Assembly (NCBI RefSeq): GCF_020921035.1
Contig: NC_063156.1
Coordinates: 24,476,283-24,540,282 of the forward strand
Direction: 5' to 3'
Source of the DNA: Rhodamnia argentea
Lineage: Eukaryota; Streptophyta; Magnoliopsida; Myrtales; Myrtaceae
DNA length: 64,000 nt
The notes under the pieces are model-generated. The model worked only from the letters and a program-made list of their open reading frames with translations. It ran no database searches and was not told the DNA's origin. The position numbers and the translations under genes were made by a program. Positions 1 to 11,861 of the stretch are shown here, piece by piece (within the stretch, counting starts at the first letter, position 1; every line of letters starts with the position of its first letter).

Positions 1-420
1 TTAAACCAAATATCCAACCCAAATTCATCGTTTCCCAAACAAAGCACCTATAGGAGGACATATCTCAAACATCGGAACTGCAAAACCAATCAGCATACAG
101 AAATAGGAACAGAAACATCTCGCGGAAGACTCAAAAAAAAGAACCACAACCCAAAAAAGTCGCGACCGCCGCGAATCCCATCAGCTAAACAAAGTAAAGC
201 AACAGAGCAGCGAAGAATCGACACAAAGACCACGTACCCCAGAGCTCGTCGATCGCGATCGATTCGCCGCAGCCGAAACAGCAAGAAAGCAAGCAAGAAC
301 CGGCAACCCCGACGAGGAACGGGGTGAACAGTCAAAAGAAAGAGAGGGGATCCAAGCTGTGGGAGCAGGCGGAGACAACTAGCAGATGCACGTATTGGAG
401 GGAGGAGCTTAAAAACAAAA
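1..420 (-). promoter_or_regulatory. probable promoter, first leader exon and leader intron of a gene lying left of the window
   Basis: No protein is recognisable here. Read on the minus strand, the stretch from about 420 down to 238 looks like a pyrimidine-rich 5' leader (CTC-rich, ending GAGCTCTGG), followed at 237-236 by a good splice donor GTACGTG and then T-rich intron-like sequence running off the left edge. This is the usual layout of a plant gene with an intron in its 5' UTR. The coding part, if it exists, is outside the window. The short ORFs in this stretch have no family resemblance and are probably not translated. This call is inference from composition and one splice site. Confidence 0.3.
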
Positions 421-551
421 CCAAGTTATAAGGCCAGAGAGAGAGAGGGAGCGTGAGAGGAGGGGCGAGACGAGTGCGCGTGGGTGTGAACAAAGGTTGA
501 GGCTTTTTCTCCAGCTGGTGTTCGTGTGGAAGAAGACGAAGAACGAATGGA

Positions 552-557
<6 letters not shown>

Positions 558-592
<35 letters not shown>
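558..592. repeat. (GA)n microsatellite
   Basis: Uninterrupted GA dinucleotide run. It lies upstream of the presumed minus-strand leader and would be a CT-rich promoter tract for that gene. Confidence 0.9.
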
Positions 593-595
<3 letters not shown>

Positions 596-599
596 TGAT

Positions 600-2070
600 C
601 AGGGGGAAAGAGATGAAGTGCGAAGGTTGGAGAGAGGACGGCCATTTTCGTCAAGGTTTTGCCAAGACTCTTGACTTCAACAATCCCCGCACACACACAA
701 CCAAAAACAAAAAACGGAAAAAGTGGTGGTGGAAAAGACTCCCCCCCACCAGAGTTGCTTGACTCGTTTTGCAGTTGAAAACGACAGTAAAAAGAAAACC
801 ATATTAACAAAGAAATAATCATAATTACAATCATAATGAAATTAATAATAGGATTAATTAGCAATAATAAGAACTACCATAAAGAATAGAGTCGTCGCCC
901 CCCACTCGTCAAGACATATGTAAATTGGTAGTTGCTCGCTTGGCTTCAACAACATTGAGGCAAGTTTGTTTTACACTCCAAAATGCTAACAAAATTTACC
1001 CTCTTTTTCTTGTTTCCCATCGAAATTCGAAGTTTGTTGGTGCCGTTGTGAATTTTTGCGGAGTCGAAATTCTCTGCCGGAGAATTTACGTGGAGTTTTG
1101 CACGAGGTGAATTCGAATCCCAAATATTACGATGATAATAATGAGTACGTGCAAAAGCTTTGAAAATGTAAAATAATATGGATCGATATGCAAAATGAGA
1201 GCGTAAAGTAAAAATATGAATCCCCCAAATCTTGATAGCTTTCTTCCCATTTTTTGTGGAAATCTTCACCTTCGTGCATACTTGTCTTAAAGGTAAAATG
1301 GCGTATTAACCTTTTTTGCTCCTCGCTTCTTACGGAAAAGGAGAGGTTATTTCTTCGAGTTTATCTTTCAATTTGATGTATTTCACTTTTCTCTTTTACG
1401 TGATTCTTTTATATATTTATTATAAAATGGGAAAGCGAAATCTTTCCTTCTTCCTTCTTTCCCCAAAACGGAGAAAAAAGGAAAAAGGAAGAGTGATGGA
1501 GACGTAGTTTGACTGAGCACCGGGGGGTATTTCAGGGATTTCCCCTCGAAGTAGCTCAAACGCGTGAAAAAAGGCAGATTTCCCTCTAGTCTTCTTCACT
1601 GACTGTATATTATTATTATTATTATTTCTTACAACAGTAATTCTTGTAATCTCCTATCCACAAAAGTAGAAGAGAGGATGGTCTTTTACCTGCTCCCACT
1701 CACAATTATTCACCCCCTTTTTTCTTTACGACCTACTGTTGGGTAATTTTCATTCCTTCGAATTAACTTTTCCCAAAGCCAGATTTTCCTCACCCTTGTT
1801 TTTACTTTCTGCTCACCGAATTGGCCACTTCGAATTGCTCCCGCACAAGCATTTTCGTAATTAATATTCCGCACCGTTCATTTTGTTCCTCTTAAATTTC
1901 ACCTGCGAGCACGCCGATTATCTCCAAAGCAGGCACGCTTCCACGTTAGAGCTGCCGCCGCACCTTCGCTGCAGAAGCGCTCGACGGCCGACGATGGGCC
2001 CTCACCCACGACGGTCACGATCTCGGCTTTTGAAAACCCTTTCGAGAAATGCTATTTCTTCGCTATATAT
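600..2070. other. intergenic, no gene seen
   Basis: AT-rich spacer with short ORFs only and no codon-like composition. Contains an ATT trinucleotide run near 1610-1626. Nothing else was recognised. Confidence 0.6.
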
Positions 2071-2071
2071 A

Positions 2072-2263
2072 GGGTGGATTTGGTTCGACATTTGGAAAGA
2101 GTTTTGGGGGAATGCAAATGCTGAAAGCTATTTTTAGATTGGCTTTCCTCCTAAGGAATATTTAGCCAAATGCTCCTTCGAAATGCTTCCCAAACGGCTC
2201 AATATTTTTCAAAGGAGCATTCGGGGCTAAATGCTACTTCTAAATGTCGAACCAAACTCACCC
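2072..2263. mobile_element. 192-bp MITE with ~25-bp inverted ends
   Basis: The left end GGGTGGATTTGGTTCGACAT and the reverse complement of the right end, GGGTGAGTTTGGTTCGACAT, match except at two positions, and the match continues for a few bases. Both ends are flanked by ATA (2069-2071 and 2264-2266), which fits a 3-bp target duplication of the PIF/Harbinger kind. No coding capacity. The superfamily is inferred from the target duplication length and the GGGTG end. Confidence 0.65.
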
Positions 2264-3954
2264 ATAATCAACCGGCATCCCAGGAGTATTTATTAATTAA
2301 GACCCTCCCCGATTATTAGAATTCGAGCGGGACGGCAGACGTTCGACGAGATTTCCCCAAAGGAAAAGAACAGTTGAGTTTGAAATAATAAATGACCACG
2401 AACTTTCCTCGTGAGTCTCCGTGCTCGTTTGTCCCCATCGCGCACTCTGTCGCCGTAGACCCCGTCAACGCAGTCCTAGAATCCTCGCTTTGCTTATGTT
2501 TTGCGGCCAAATTTTGTCTGATTTTTACTGTTTTTTACCCTGTGTCGTTTCATTTAAAGTGGGCGGACCAAAAAAAAAAAAAACAAATGTAAGTGTCCTT
2601 GTTGTTTCTATTAAAGCGAGGAGAAACTTTCACGGACACTTCGAATTCCGTAGACCTTGTTTCACGTTAGCATCGCTTTCGCGACTAAAATTTCCTCGCT
2701 CCCTTTCCTCCTTTTCACACGCGAAAGGAAGTCGTAGATCGAGGCCCCCGTTTGTCTTTTTCGCGAATCAAACGGAGCCTGAGTCATATTGTGCCTTGTG
2801 AAGATTCGGAGAGGATGCCCAGGTATCAGTGTGCGAGTCAAGTTCTGCCACATTTTTCATGTCATTGGTTTATTTCGGGTGTGAAGCTCCTCATTATTCA
2901 GTTGCCGTGTCTTCTTTCGTACCGTTTCGGTCCATTTGTACACACGGGAAAATCTTATTTATATGTGATTTCTCCTCTTTATCTCTAGGCTTGAGTTTTG
3001 CCGTTGCTCTCTAATGAATCGCATCCGATCTTTTATTGATCACGCATGACTCATCCGATCAATGTTCGTTCTATGGTTTGTTACCACTTACGTCCGACGT
3101 AATATTTCTAAGGCATCATTCACTTTCTTCTCGTCCTCCACCGACATGCAAAGGGACAGTCGCCAACGACGTGCCATCCACAGTCTCATGGAAATGCGGT
3201 GTTTTTTTCCCAATTTGAGAAGTTCAAAAAAATTGCTTCTCAACTTAATAGGTATTTATGACAAAAAAAAAAAAACTTAAGAGATACTTCTTGCCACACC
3301 CTCTTTTTATTAGAGATCAAAATGTAAATCTATCCAAAAAATATACAATTAAATTATTTACCCAGTCATCCCAAAATTAATATACCTTTTAAGCCCAAAA
3401 AAAAAAAAAAAACAAATCTTGAGTCCCTAACATATAAAGAGAAAAAGAAAAAAGAAACTCAACGCCGATATTTTTATATACACACGATATTTTATCGGGT
3501 AAATAAACATATCCTAATATGTCGAAATTCTTTATTTTTTTAGAAATGATGTATCGCATGTCGTGTCGTGTCGTGTGTCATATCGCGTCTTGTCTCATGT
3601 CGACGCCATACGACTGTCACAAAAGAGGCGAGTTTTTTTTTTTTTTTTCATAGATTACGTCGTCGTGGCTGCGGTGGCTGTATGCTGGTTTATATGGAGC
3701 AATCAGCAATGTGTGTGTTGCATTGCTTCATTGTTAAGAGACTGCTGTTCTGGAAGTCTGCCTGAAGCTCGTGGTGGAGCCTCCTGCCATTCGAACTCAC
3801 CTTTGCTTACGAAATTTGTTTTGAGCCCCAAAGTCACTTTGCCTCCAATTTTCTGAAGTTGCTTTGACTGAGCTGCTGTTCTTCTGCTTGTATTCCGTAG
3901 AGTGGTGTTAAATTTCGGATTACTTCGTTCAATTTCAGAGCAGCAATGGCCAAC
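2264..3954. other. intergenic, no gene seen
   Basis: Several poly(A)/poly(T) runs (for example 2570-2583, 3397-3412, 3633-3648) and small ORFs with no recognisable product. A short TCGTG repeat lies around 3560-3580. Confidence 0.55.
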
Positions 3955-4520
3955 CTCCACCGCCCGCGACCACCACCACCACCCGCCGCGGCCAATCGCC
4001 GACCAACGTCGCCCCTAGCAGCCGCCCATCACTAACCTCCACCGGCTGCCGCCCGCGACCACCACCAATTGTCGACCACCGTTGCTAACCGCGGACCCCC
4101 ACCGGCCACCACCCATCGCCGACCCCCACCGGCTGCCGTCCGCGACCACTACCAACCGCCAACCTTTGCCCGTCGCCACCCACCACGGACCTCTGTCGAT
4201 CCTTGCCCACCACCGCCAACCACCACCCATCGTCGACCTTCGTTGGTCCCCGCCCATCGCCTCTTGTGACCTCCACCACCGGCCACCAATCGCCGACCAC
4301 TGTCGACCCTCGCCCACCGCCGCCTCCACCGCCGCCATCGACTACTACCCACCGCCGACCTCTACTTGTCGCTACCCTTCACCTGCTGCGACCGCCGCCT
4401 CCCTTTAGCGGCCGTGATCGTCGCCCCCCGTTGCCACGCCACCCATTGTCGACCACGGTCGCCAACCACCGACCACCGCCGCCAACTGCCGACCACCATG
4501 TTGTTGGCCACCACCGTTGA
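3955..4520. repeat. degenerate C-rich minisatellite built on CCACCGCCGACC-like units
   Basis: About 560 bp in which the plus strand is made almost only of CCA, CCG, GAC and CGC words (for example CGACCACCGCC, CCAACCACCGACCACC). It sits between AT-rich flanks with sharp changes in composition at both ends. Open frames exist on both strands but only as a consequence of the repeat (Pro/His/Arg-rich on plus, Trp/Gly/Arg-rich on minus). It is not a protein family I recognise. Confidence 0.75.
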
Positions 4521-5499
4521 GTCGCCAGAGTAAAAAATAAATAATAATTTTTATTTTTAAAAAGTAAATAATATTTTTTAATAATTAAGATTATTTTTTT
4601 AAAGAAATATAAAAAGTTTAAAAATGAAGTAGAAATCTTTCGGCCAATGACAATAATTTTTAATAGAAGATTTTGTGTTAAATATATTTCATAAGTATAA
4701 ATTTTCAACCGTTAACAAACGAATTTCGCCGATCAAAAATCAACATCCGGAGCAAAAGTAGAAAAATTAATTTTTAGTCAAAAATTGATTTTCTCAAATA
4801 AAAGTGTTGCCATGCGCGCCTATAGAGATGGTGACATGTTCGCTATTAATGTTCCGTTTGATTCGAGCGTAACGATTCGCAACATCTTCTGTGCTCTCGA
4901 AACCATAACAAACTCTAGTTATGGCTCGGCAACGGAAAGACCAAGCCGAAGCGCTCTGGTCGTCCCCTTACTTTCATAAAAATTTCAAGTGAAACAAGAG
5001 AGACGCAATCTCGAAAGAGTCCAAAGACTGCATTCATGTTATGATACATCAGAACATCGCAATTTGAATTTTACCGCAGTATGAAACTTATTAGATCGAC
5101 GACATCAATCACGAGAAATTTTTTTACCGAGTGTGTCGCAACTATTGATTTTATGGGCCGTTACCGTTGTGTGGAGTCCCAATTAGAGGCCCGTTAAATC
5201 AACGGCTGCGATGCATCTCTTCCGGTGGACCCTATTGCGGGGGAGAAATCCCCCCAACCGATGCTTTTCCAACTCCAATCTCTTCCCGGCCTAACAACGA
5301 AAGGTTCCGTGCCATCTCATTGGCCGCTCACGAGCTGCTTATCATGCCGCTCACGTGGCGTATTACTTCGAGCGCTCCTGGTTTTGCTAACCGCACTCCG
5401 AAACCCGCAGACAGCTTACCTGCTTCCACCCTTCTGGAATCGTGCGGGGCGGGCAGGTAGCAAAAACGAGAGTGCCCCACAAAAAGCAAAAAGGCGAGA

Positions 5500-6954
5500 G
5501 GGCCAGTGATAAAAACATCCCCTTTCGCTTCTCTCTCTTCCTCTCTCTCGCTCTCTCGCTCTCTCTCTTCTAGGGATTGCAGAGTCGCAGCCAAAATCCA
5601 CCGTTTCCGCTGCTCCGAGATGGATCGATTGTCACTCCTTCGCGGTTAGCTTTCGCACTCTCGCGTAGGTGTGTTTCGACTTCATTGACGAGGTAAGCGT
5701 GTGTTTTTCCTTACTGTTCTTGCTTTGCTTGTTTGGTGATTGCTTTCTTTTGGGGGAAGATCTCTTTGTTTTTGTGGAGATTTCTCGATTGTCTTGCTCA
5801 CTGGACCTTAGTGCTTCTCTGGACTGAGTATTTCGGGGAAAGTTCGGATCCTGGAAGTGGCCTTGTGTCCTTCTTGTGACCGGAGGTGGTTTTAGGTATC
5901 TTTCTTAGCTGTTCAAGTTCAATTTAGGGTTTCGTAAGCTGGTTTGAGAGTCTTTCTTTAGGGTTTCTGAAGTTCGGTCCCTCTGGCCCTTGGATCTCTC
6001 ATTTGGGGCTATTGTACGTTTGATTGAGTAGATTGCATGACCAGTTCACTGTGCTCAGCACGGTGACCCAGGATAGCCTGCACGAGTCTGTGCTCACCTC
6101 GGGGGAAACATATTCTGCCTTGTTCATCTTCAAACTTGTGAAGGAGAAGGTGGGAGCAGAAGTAGTAGGGAGCAATCGTTGGCGATTGGAAACAGAATGC
6201 TGCTTGTGGTGTGTTAGTGTTTGGCGTCAGTTGTAATAGTTACCTGGAGTTTGTGAGATCTTACAAATTAGTGTGCAATGGGGCAACCAGCTGCGGAAGG
6301 CTGTGAATTTCAGACCCCTCGTTCCTCTGAGTTCTCTATTAGTTCTTGTTCTACCACGCGGATCTCCCTTTCAAGATTTATACAGATAAGAAATTTTGAC
6401 TCTTTGTACTTCTTGATTGCTCGACTTCCCATATAGAGTTGCTTTCGAGCGGTTTGTAGCTTTAAGTTTTGCAGTTTACTTCCTCATGGTTGACTGGGTA
6501 CCCCATTATGGTTAACCGAATACCTTTCTTTCAATAATATCAAGTACTGTGTTGTTTTACATTCTTCAGCTTGTGTCAGAAGACTCAGAACCACATTATT
6601 TGGTGCTTCTAAAAAATTTTCTTGCATTTGCTCGATAGTACTTGGAACCATCTGCCACCAAATCAACTTTTTGTGGTAGCATTGTCACAATAGCCAAAAA
6701 AACATGTCAGAAAATTCCTAATCTCTGATTGCTCCTATGCCATTGACACCAGCCAGACTTTGCAACATGCCATTGGGACTGTTCCCCTTATGACCATTTG
6801 ACTATCATGTCCAGCTGATTTGTGAAAGGAAATTAGTTTTGAGAGGTGTAATTTGGATAGTCTTGGCGCTCATCACAGTTCATGTTCGTTTTTGCTGCAG
6901 AAAGCTGGAATTTCTATTTCTGACATTTCAATATTTGTCCTATTACATGTGCAG
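5500..6954 (+). promoter_or_regulatory. promoter-proximal region, leader exon and leader intron of FRL3
   Basis: A CT-rich tract at 5521-5570 is followed by a leader exon that ends at 5692 before the donor GTAAGCGT (5693). The following 1.26 kb is T-rich and intron-like. The acceptor nearest the start codon is TGTGCAG at 6948-6954, which leaves only AAGACC before the ATG at 6961. An alternative acceptor TGCTGCAG ends at 6900. In that case the frame is open from 6901 to the ATG, so an N-terminally longer product cannot be excluded. Confidence 0.55.
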
Positions 6955-6960
6955 AAGACC

Positions 6961-9954
6961 ATGGAGGATACCAACTCAGTTGCCAAACTGATCGATTCTA
7001 CCAATTCTAAGATCCAGCAGCTTCAGAAGGCTTTTGCTGAACTTGAAAGTCACAGGGCAGTAACTCTTAACTTGAAATGGAAAGAACTGGAAGAGCATTT
7101 CCATGGACTTGAAAGATCATTGAAGAGGCGATTTCATGAACTTGAAGACCAAGAAAAGGAACTCGAAACAAAAGCTACAAAGGCCAGAGAGATGCTGGAG
7201 AAGCGCGAAGCTGATGTCTTGGCCAAGGAAGATGCTTCATTGGAGAGGCTCCAGATGAACAGAGATGCAGCTGCCTTAGCAATTTCCGGTGCTCTGAAGA
7301 AGCACCGCAGGGCGTCATCTGGGGAGCTTGCTGTTGTTTCTGGAGAGGATGATACTGGAGTGACCATCTCAGAAGAGAACTCTGCTAGTGTTGTGACTAC
7401 TGAGAGTTACTCGGAAGACACAGAAGATAACTCCGAGGTCTCCTCTGCAGAGGTGACATCCTATCCTCTCTTGGATAAATTATGTAAAGACATGGATTCT
7501 GAAGGGCTCCACAGATTCATCTCAGACAACCGTAAGAACCTTGCTATAATCAGAGAGGAAATTCCTTTTGCTCTGAAAGCTGCCCCAAGCCCTGCTGGTT
7601 TGGTCTTGAGATCTGTTGAAGATTTTTACAGCATGGATCTGCCAAATGTAGATGGCAAGAAAGACTCAAACCTGTTGGGTCTCCGTCGGACCTGCATCAT
7701 GCTTATGGAGTGCCTTATGCTTATGCTTGGAAATGATGGTATCTCTGCTTCTGATATCATCTCGGAAGATGTTAAGCAGCAGGCCAAAGTGATTGCTGGA
7801 GAGTGGAAACCAAAACTTGATGCTCTTGACATGAATGCAAGCAATGGGAATTCTTTGGAGGCTCATGCTTTTTTACAACTCCTGGCAACTTTTGGAATTG
7901 CTTCTGACTTTGAAGGGGAGTATTTATCAAGGTTAATACCTATGGTTTCACGTCGCCGCCAAACTGCTGAACTTTGTTGCTCCCTTGGTTTGACCTCAAA
8001 AATGCCAGGTTTGACTCTCAAGTGTTTTTTTTTTCCTTTTGGTTACAAGGTTGTCACTCTCGAGCAATCTGTGCTGCTTGGTTGAAAAATTTGTTATCGT
8101 TGTACCCTTTCCATTTATTTTTATGTACCCATTCCTGCATTGCAATTTGACAATAACAAGATTGATTTTGGAAATAGAACGACTAAGTACTTTAACTGAT
8201 ACCAGTGTGTTTAAAAAGTTGAAACTACGATCTACTGCTGTTTTAGTTTGCCAGTATGGCTTTTCTCGAACAAAATTATTTGAAGTGGTCATGACTGTCG
8301 AGATATTTATGCTACTACTTCCTTTCGCGTTAAACTTTTAGCAGAAACAATACCGCACAAGTTCTTTAAAGCTGGTGCATCCAAACAGGCTGTTTCATGC
8401 ACTAGTCACTGTAGCGAGGATCGCATGTGCTAACTTTCGCATTGACCCTGCACATGCATAAATTAAATTGCTTGTCGCATGCTTTAACTTGCAATTTGTC
8501 TCTCTTGTATTTCTCAGGTGTAATTGAACTTTTGGCTAATAGTGGTAGGCAAATAGATGCTGTTAATTTGGCCTTTGCATTTGAGCTAACGAGCCAGTTC
8601 TCTCCTGTGCCTTTGCTGAAATCTTACCTGAAAGATGTCAAAAAATTCTCCTCACCTGTCAAACCTGGGAACAGCTCTCCTTCGGGGCAGGTTTGTCGTC
8701 GCATGCTTATTTTGTAGCTTTCAGTGATGATGCCCCTTTATTGTTGGTTTTGGGTCACATATGAATGGGTGGCATTTAGCTTTATGATTATCATCTCTTA
8801 GTAAATCAATGATATTGAGGCATGGGGCAATCCATCTGAGTTGCGAGTTCCTCTGCATGTTGTTTTGAGACAACTAATTGAATGATTTACACACCTATAA
8901 CAGTGGAATGATTTTTAGCTTATAACTGCATGCGGAACAGGGGTACTACATCACTATGTAGCCATTGTAGCTTGTCCTAAGACACTACCATGAAGCATGG
9001 TGAGTTACGAAATGTCTGATAGTTGATCTGTGAAAGCTCTGAAGAAGATGGATGGCTCCAAGTTCAAGTGGCTTATGAACTGACGAGCCTCAGCGTGGGG
9101 GCAATTGTTGTGTGGCCATGCCATGCTTGTTCACTGCATTTTGGATGTCGGTTATTGTCTTTGATATCGCATTAAGGTCGTTGATATTCTGACTTCTTAC
9201 GGATGAAGGCATTGGGTGCTTTCTCAGATTGCAATGTAAGACGGGGCCAATCATTACCTTTTAGAACTACGGGTACCTTGAATGACAAAACTAAGTTCTA
9301 CAATTAGCCCATTCTGTCCGCACCTTCTTTTTCTCTTAGACTATCCACTTTGACCGCATTCTTAGAAATTTTTTTATTAACGTCCCCAAGTGATGATTCA
9401 TGTGAGACATCTGCAATTCTCATGCTTTAAATTTGAGACAATGTTTTTTCACCTGGTTTTGTTGCGTTTCATGACACCTTTAAGAAGGCATGATAACCAT
9501 GTCTAACATGTCTAACAAACCTATGGTTCTGTAGCTTGAAGTGAATGAGAAGGAGCTCTCTGCCATTAAGGCTGTGATAAAGTGCATTGAAGAACACAAG
9601 CTAGAGGAGCAGTTTCCTGTCGATCCCCTTCGAAAGCTGGTCCTCCAGATGGAGAAGGCTAAGGCCGACAAGAAAACTGCAGCTGAAGTTGCGAAGCCTC
9701 AACCCAAGAGACCCCGTGCTGGTGGGGTTGCTAGTGGGCATCATGTCGTTACCTTTGCTGCTGCCAACAAGACTTTCTACCCAAACGTAGCCGAAGGGTA
9801 CCCACAGTATGTGTATGACAGACCTTATGTTTACCCTGCACCTACCGACAATCGTGGTCAGCCAATCTTGGCCGCTGCAGCATACAACCTACCACCGAGT
9901 CATGGCAACTTCTATGGGAACGCCTACCACTACCACGCCCCCTTTCTTCATTAG
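6961..9954 (+). CDS. FRL3: FRIGIDA-like protein, FRL3 type (3 coding exons, 546 aa)
   Basis: Exons 6961-8008, 8518-8690 and 9535-9954; all introns are GT-AG and phases join (1, 0). The protein starts MEDTNSVAKLIDSTNSKIQQ and is a strong coiled coil over about the first 120 residues. An acidic, Ser/Thr-rich linker follows, then the helical FRIGIDA domain (landmarks GLHRFISDNRKNL, RRTCIMLMECL, NGNSLEAHAFLQLLATFGI, IPMVSRRRQTAELC, IDAVNLAFAFEL). The C-terminus has a basic KPQPKRPR nuclear-signal-like motif and a Tyr/Pro/His-rich tail. Length and order fit Arabidopsis FRL3 (At5g48385, from memory). FRIGIDA-family proteins act in the nucleus; FRI and FRL1 promote FLC expression, while the role of FRL3 itself is poorly defined. 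The ATG at 6961 is chosen because homology starts there. Confidence 0.93.
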
Positions 9955-11861
9955 TTAGGAGAAGGCAAACTCTTTTAACTGCTAGTTTTAACCCTTTGAA
10001 TGTTGTACTGCGATGTATGGTGACTAGTACTTAGGAACCGCATAAATCCATGTTAATCTTGTCTCATGTTTAAGCGAATCTTTTAATTTCTAATCTATGT
10101 ACTGTACTTTTAACTTCGTGAAACTTATCAGCTGTTCTGTATTTCCATCATCTTTGCCCTCGTGCTCGTTGCGTGGAGTACTTATTACGTGTTAATTATA
10201 GATTTGCTTAGCGCTATGGGGATTGGGAACTATCACTTGGTAACTGAGTGTTTGTTTCTTTGTTCATCACCCACTGACGACTTCGAAAGCTGCCTGATCT
10301 CCCTCCGGTCTTTTTTCTTTATCTGTATGGTTTTGCGCATCAGTCGCTTTATTGATGAGGGGGGCTGCATACCCAGATCAGAATGGGATTTGAGGATGGG
10401 CTGAAGGATAGGCATGGCTATGGGGAAGGGCCATACCAACTTGTTCATTATTCCAGTCAAGTTTTAGGCATGAGTAAAATCCTCTGGTATGAAATTCCAT
10501 TGATCCTAGCAGGAGTGAGCGTAATTTTAGAGTAGAACAGGATAGATTTTAAATTTCAAAAATCAGGAAAACGGTTTTGACGAGTAAGTTCTAGATTTCG
10601 AAAGGTGGAATTTGAAATTTGGAACAAATCTTTATGCTTTTCTAGTTTTATGTCTTTGCGCGATCCTCTAGTATTTCATGACGTCCGATGGTGAGTGTGT
10701 AATCTGAAATCAATTTTACTCTATTAATGTTTCATATTCTTTTTGTGTTTGAAAAATGGGTTATGGTCATTGGACTTGCAAAAGCAAATGGTAATCATAA
10801 AATTTCATTGCAATAGTTCTATTTAGTATACATGTGAAGCCTAGATATACATCGAAATTGACTCTAGAACTTGTGACAAGGTTCAATTAAGTATACGTGT
10901 GAAATCTGAATATACCCTGAAACCTTTGACTGTATAGATTTTAGATTCTAGGGCATGCAGGGTAAATTTCAAATTCAAAAAATGAGAAATCGATTCCAAC
11001 ATATTGGTCCCAGGTGGAATTTGAAGCCGCTTACTTCTAATCTAGAATATTTTGGCTTTGGGAAAAGTTTACCAAAGTGTAGTAGCAGTTGTGATTGTAA
11101 TACAACTCAATACTAAGTAGATATTTGTTAGTCTCGTCAGAATTTGAGAATAAGCACTTTCTGATGGGTGATATTTGACAACATATAGAATAGCCACGGA
11201 GGAAGAGTTAAAAGAATGTCTTATTTCGTGCCGATGACCTTATTGACTCCTCCCCTTCCTTGCGGACAGTGGAAAACGTCACAATTTGTTCGTGGCTTAG
11301 CGAAGGAAGTCAAGAAAGTAAATGGGGAAGCGGAAAGAACACCCTTACCAAAAGCATCCTCTTTCTTTCTCACTCAAAAAACGAAGACCAAAACTGTAAT
11401 TTGAACAACAAATCTCGAGCTACACACAAGAATTCCTGATTATTTCAAACAGAGAGAGAGAGAGAGAGAGAGAGGATGAGGAAGGACTCTGAAGTCAATT
11501 CCGTGGCTTCGATGGAGTGGGGGAGGCTGGTGGTTTCATATCCGGGTACTGCACGAGAAACGTTGAATGTTAAACAAAAAACCAGAAACATCAGTCACCT
11601 AGGTCGCTGTACAATTTATAATTCCATGCAAACTTGTTGTAGACATTTGATGTATTGGCTACAGACATTACTTCTTGAACAAGGAGTGCACTTAAACTTT
11701 CGCAAAGACCATGCAATTTCCTTAGGATAGAAATATGAAAAACAGAACAGATTTCTTTGGCATGAATGCTTCTTAATAAAAGTTCAAATTTTTTCGGGAA
11801 ATTCGGGGGAAATTTTCCTTTTGCTCCACATAGACAGGACTCTGTGTGTGAGGGCAAGAGA
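9955..11861. other. intergenic between the convergent FRL3 and STR4A genes
   Basis: Holds the FRL3 3' UTR at its left end. Between 10540 and 11030 there are two related short stretches (near 10545-10615 and 10965-11025, both with AAATTTCAAA, GAAA and AGGTGGAATTTGAA words), so this part looks like a decayed repeat element. A (GA)n run lies at 11451-11475. No gene seen. Confidence 0.5.

Noticed and set aside
1100-1125. tRNA-like T-arm phrase (GTGAATTCGAATCCC)
   Set aside because: No matching acceptor, D or anticodon arms could be built around it.
3955-4520. Overlapping Pro/His/Arg-rich and Trp/Gly-rich ORFs of about 65-110 codons
   Set aside because: All arise from the C-rich repeat; several frames on both strands are open at once and none resembles a protein family.
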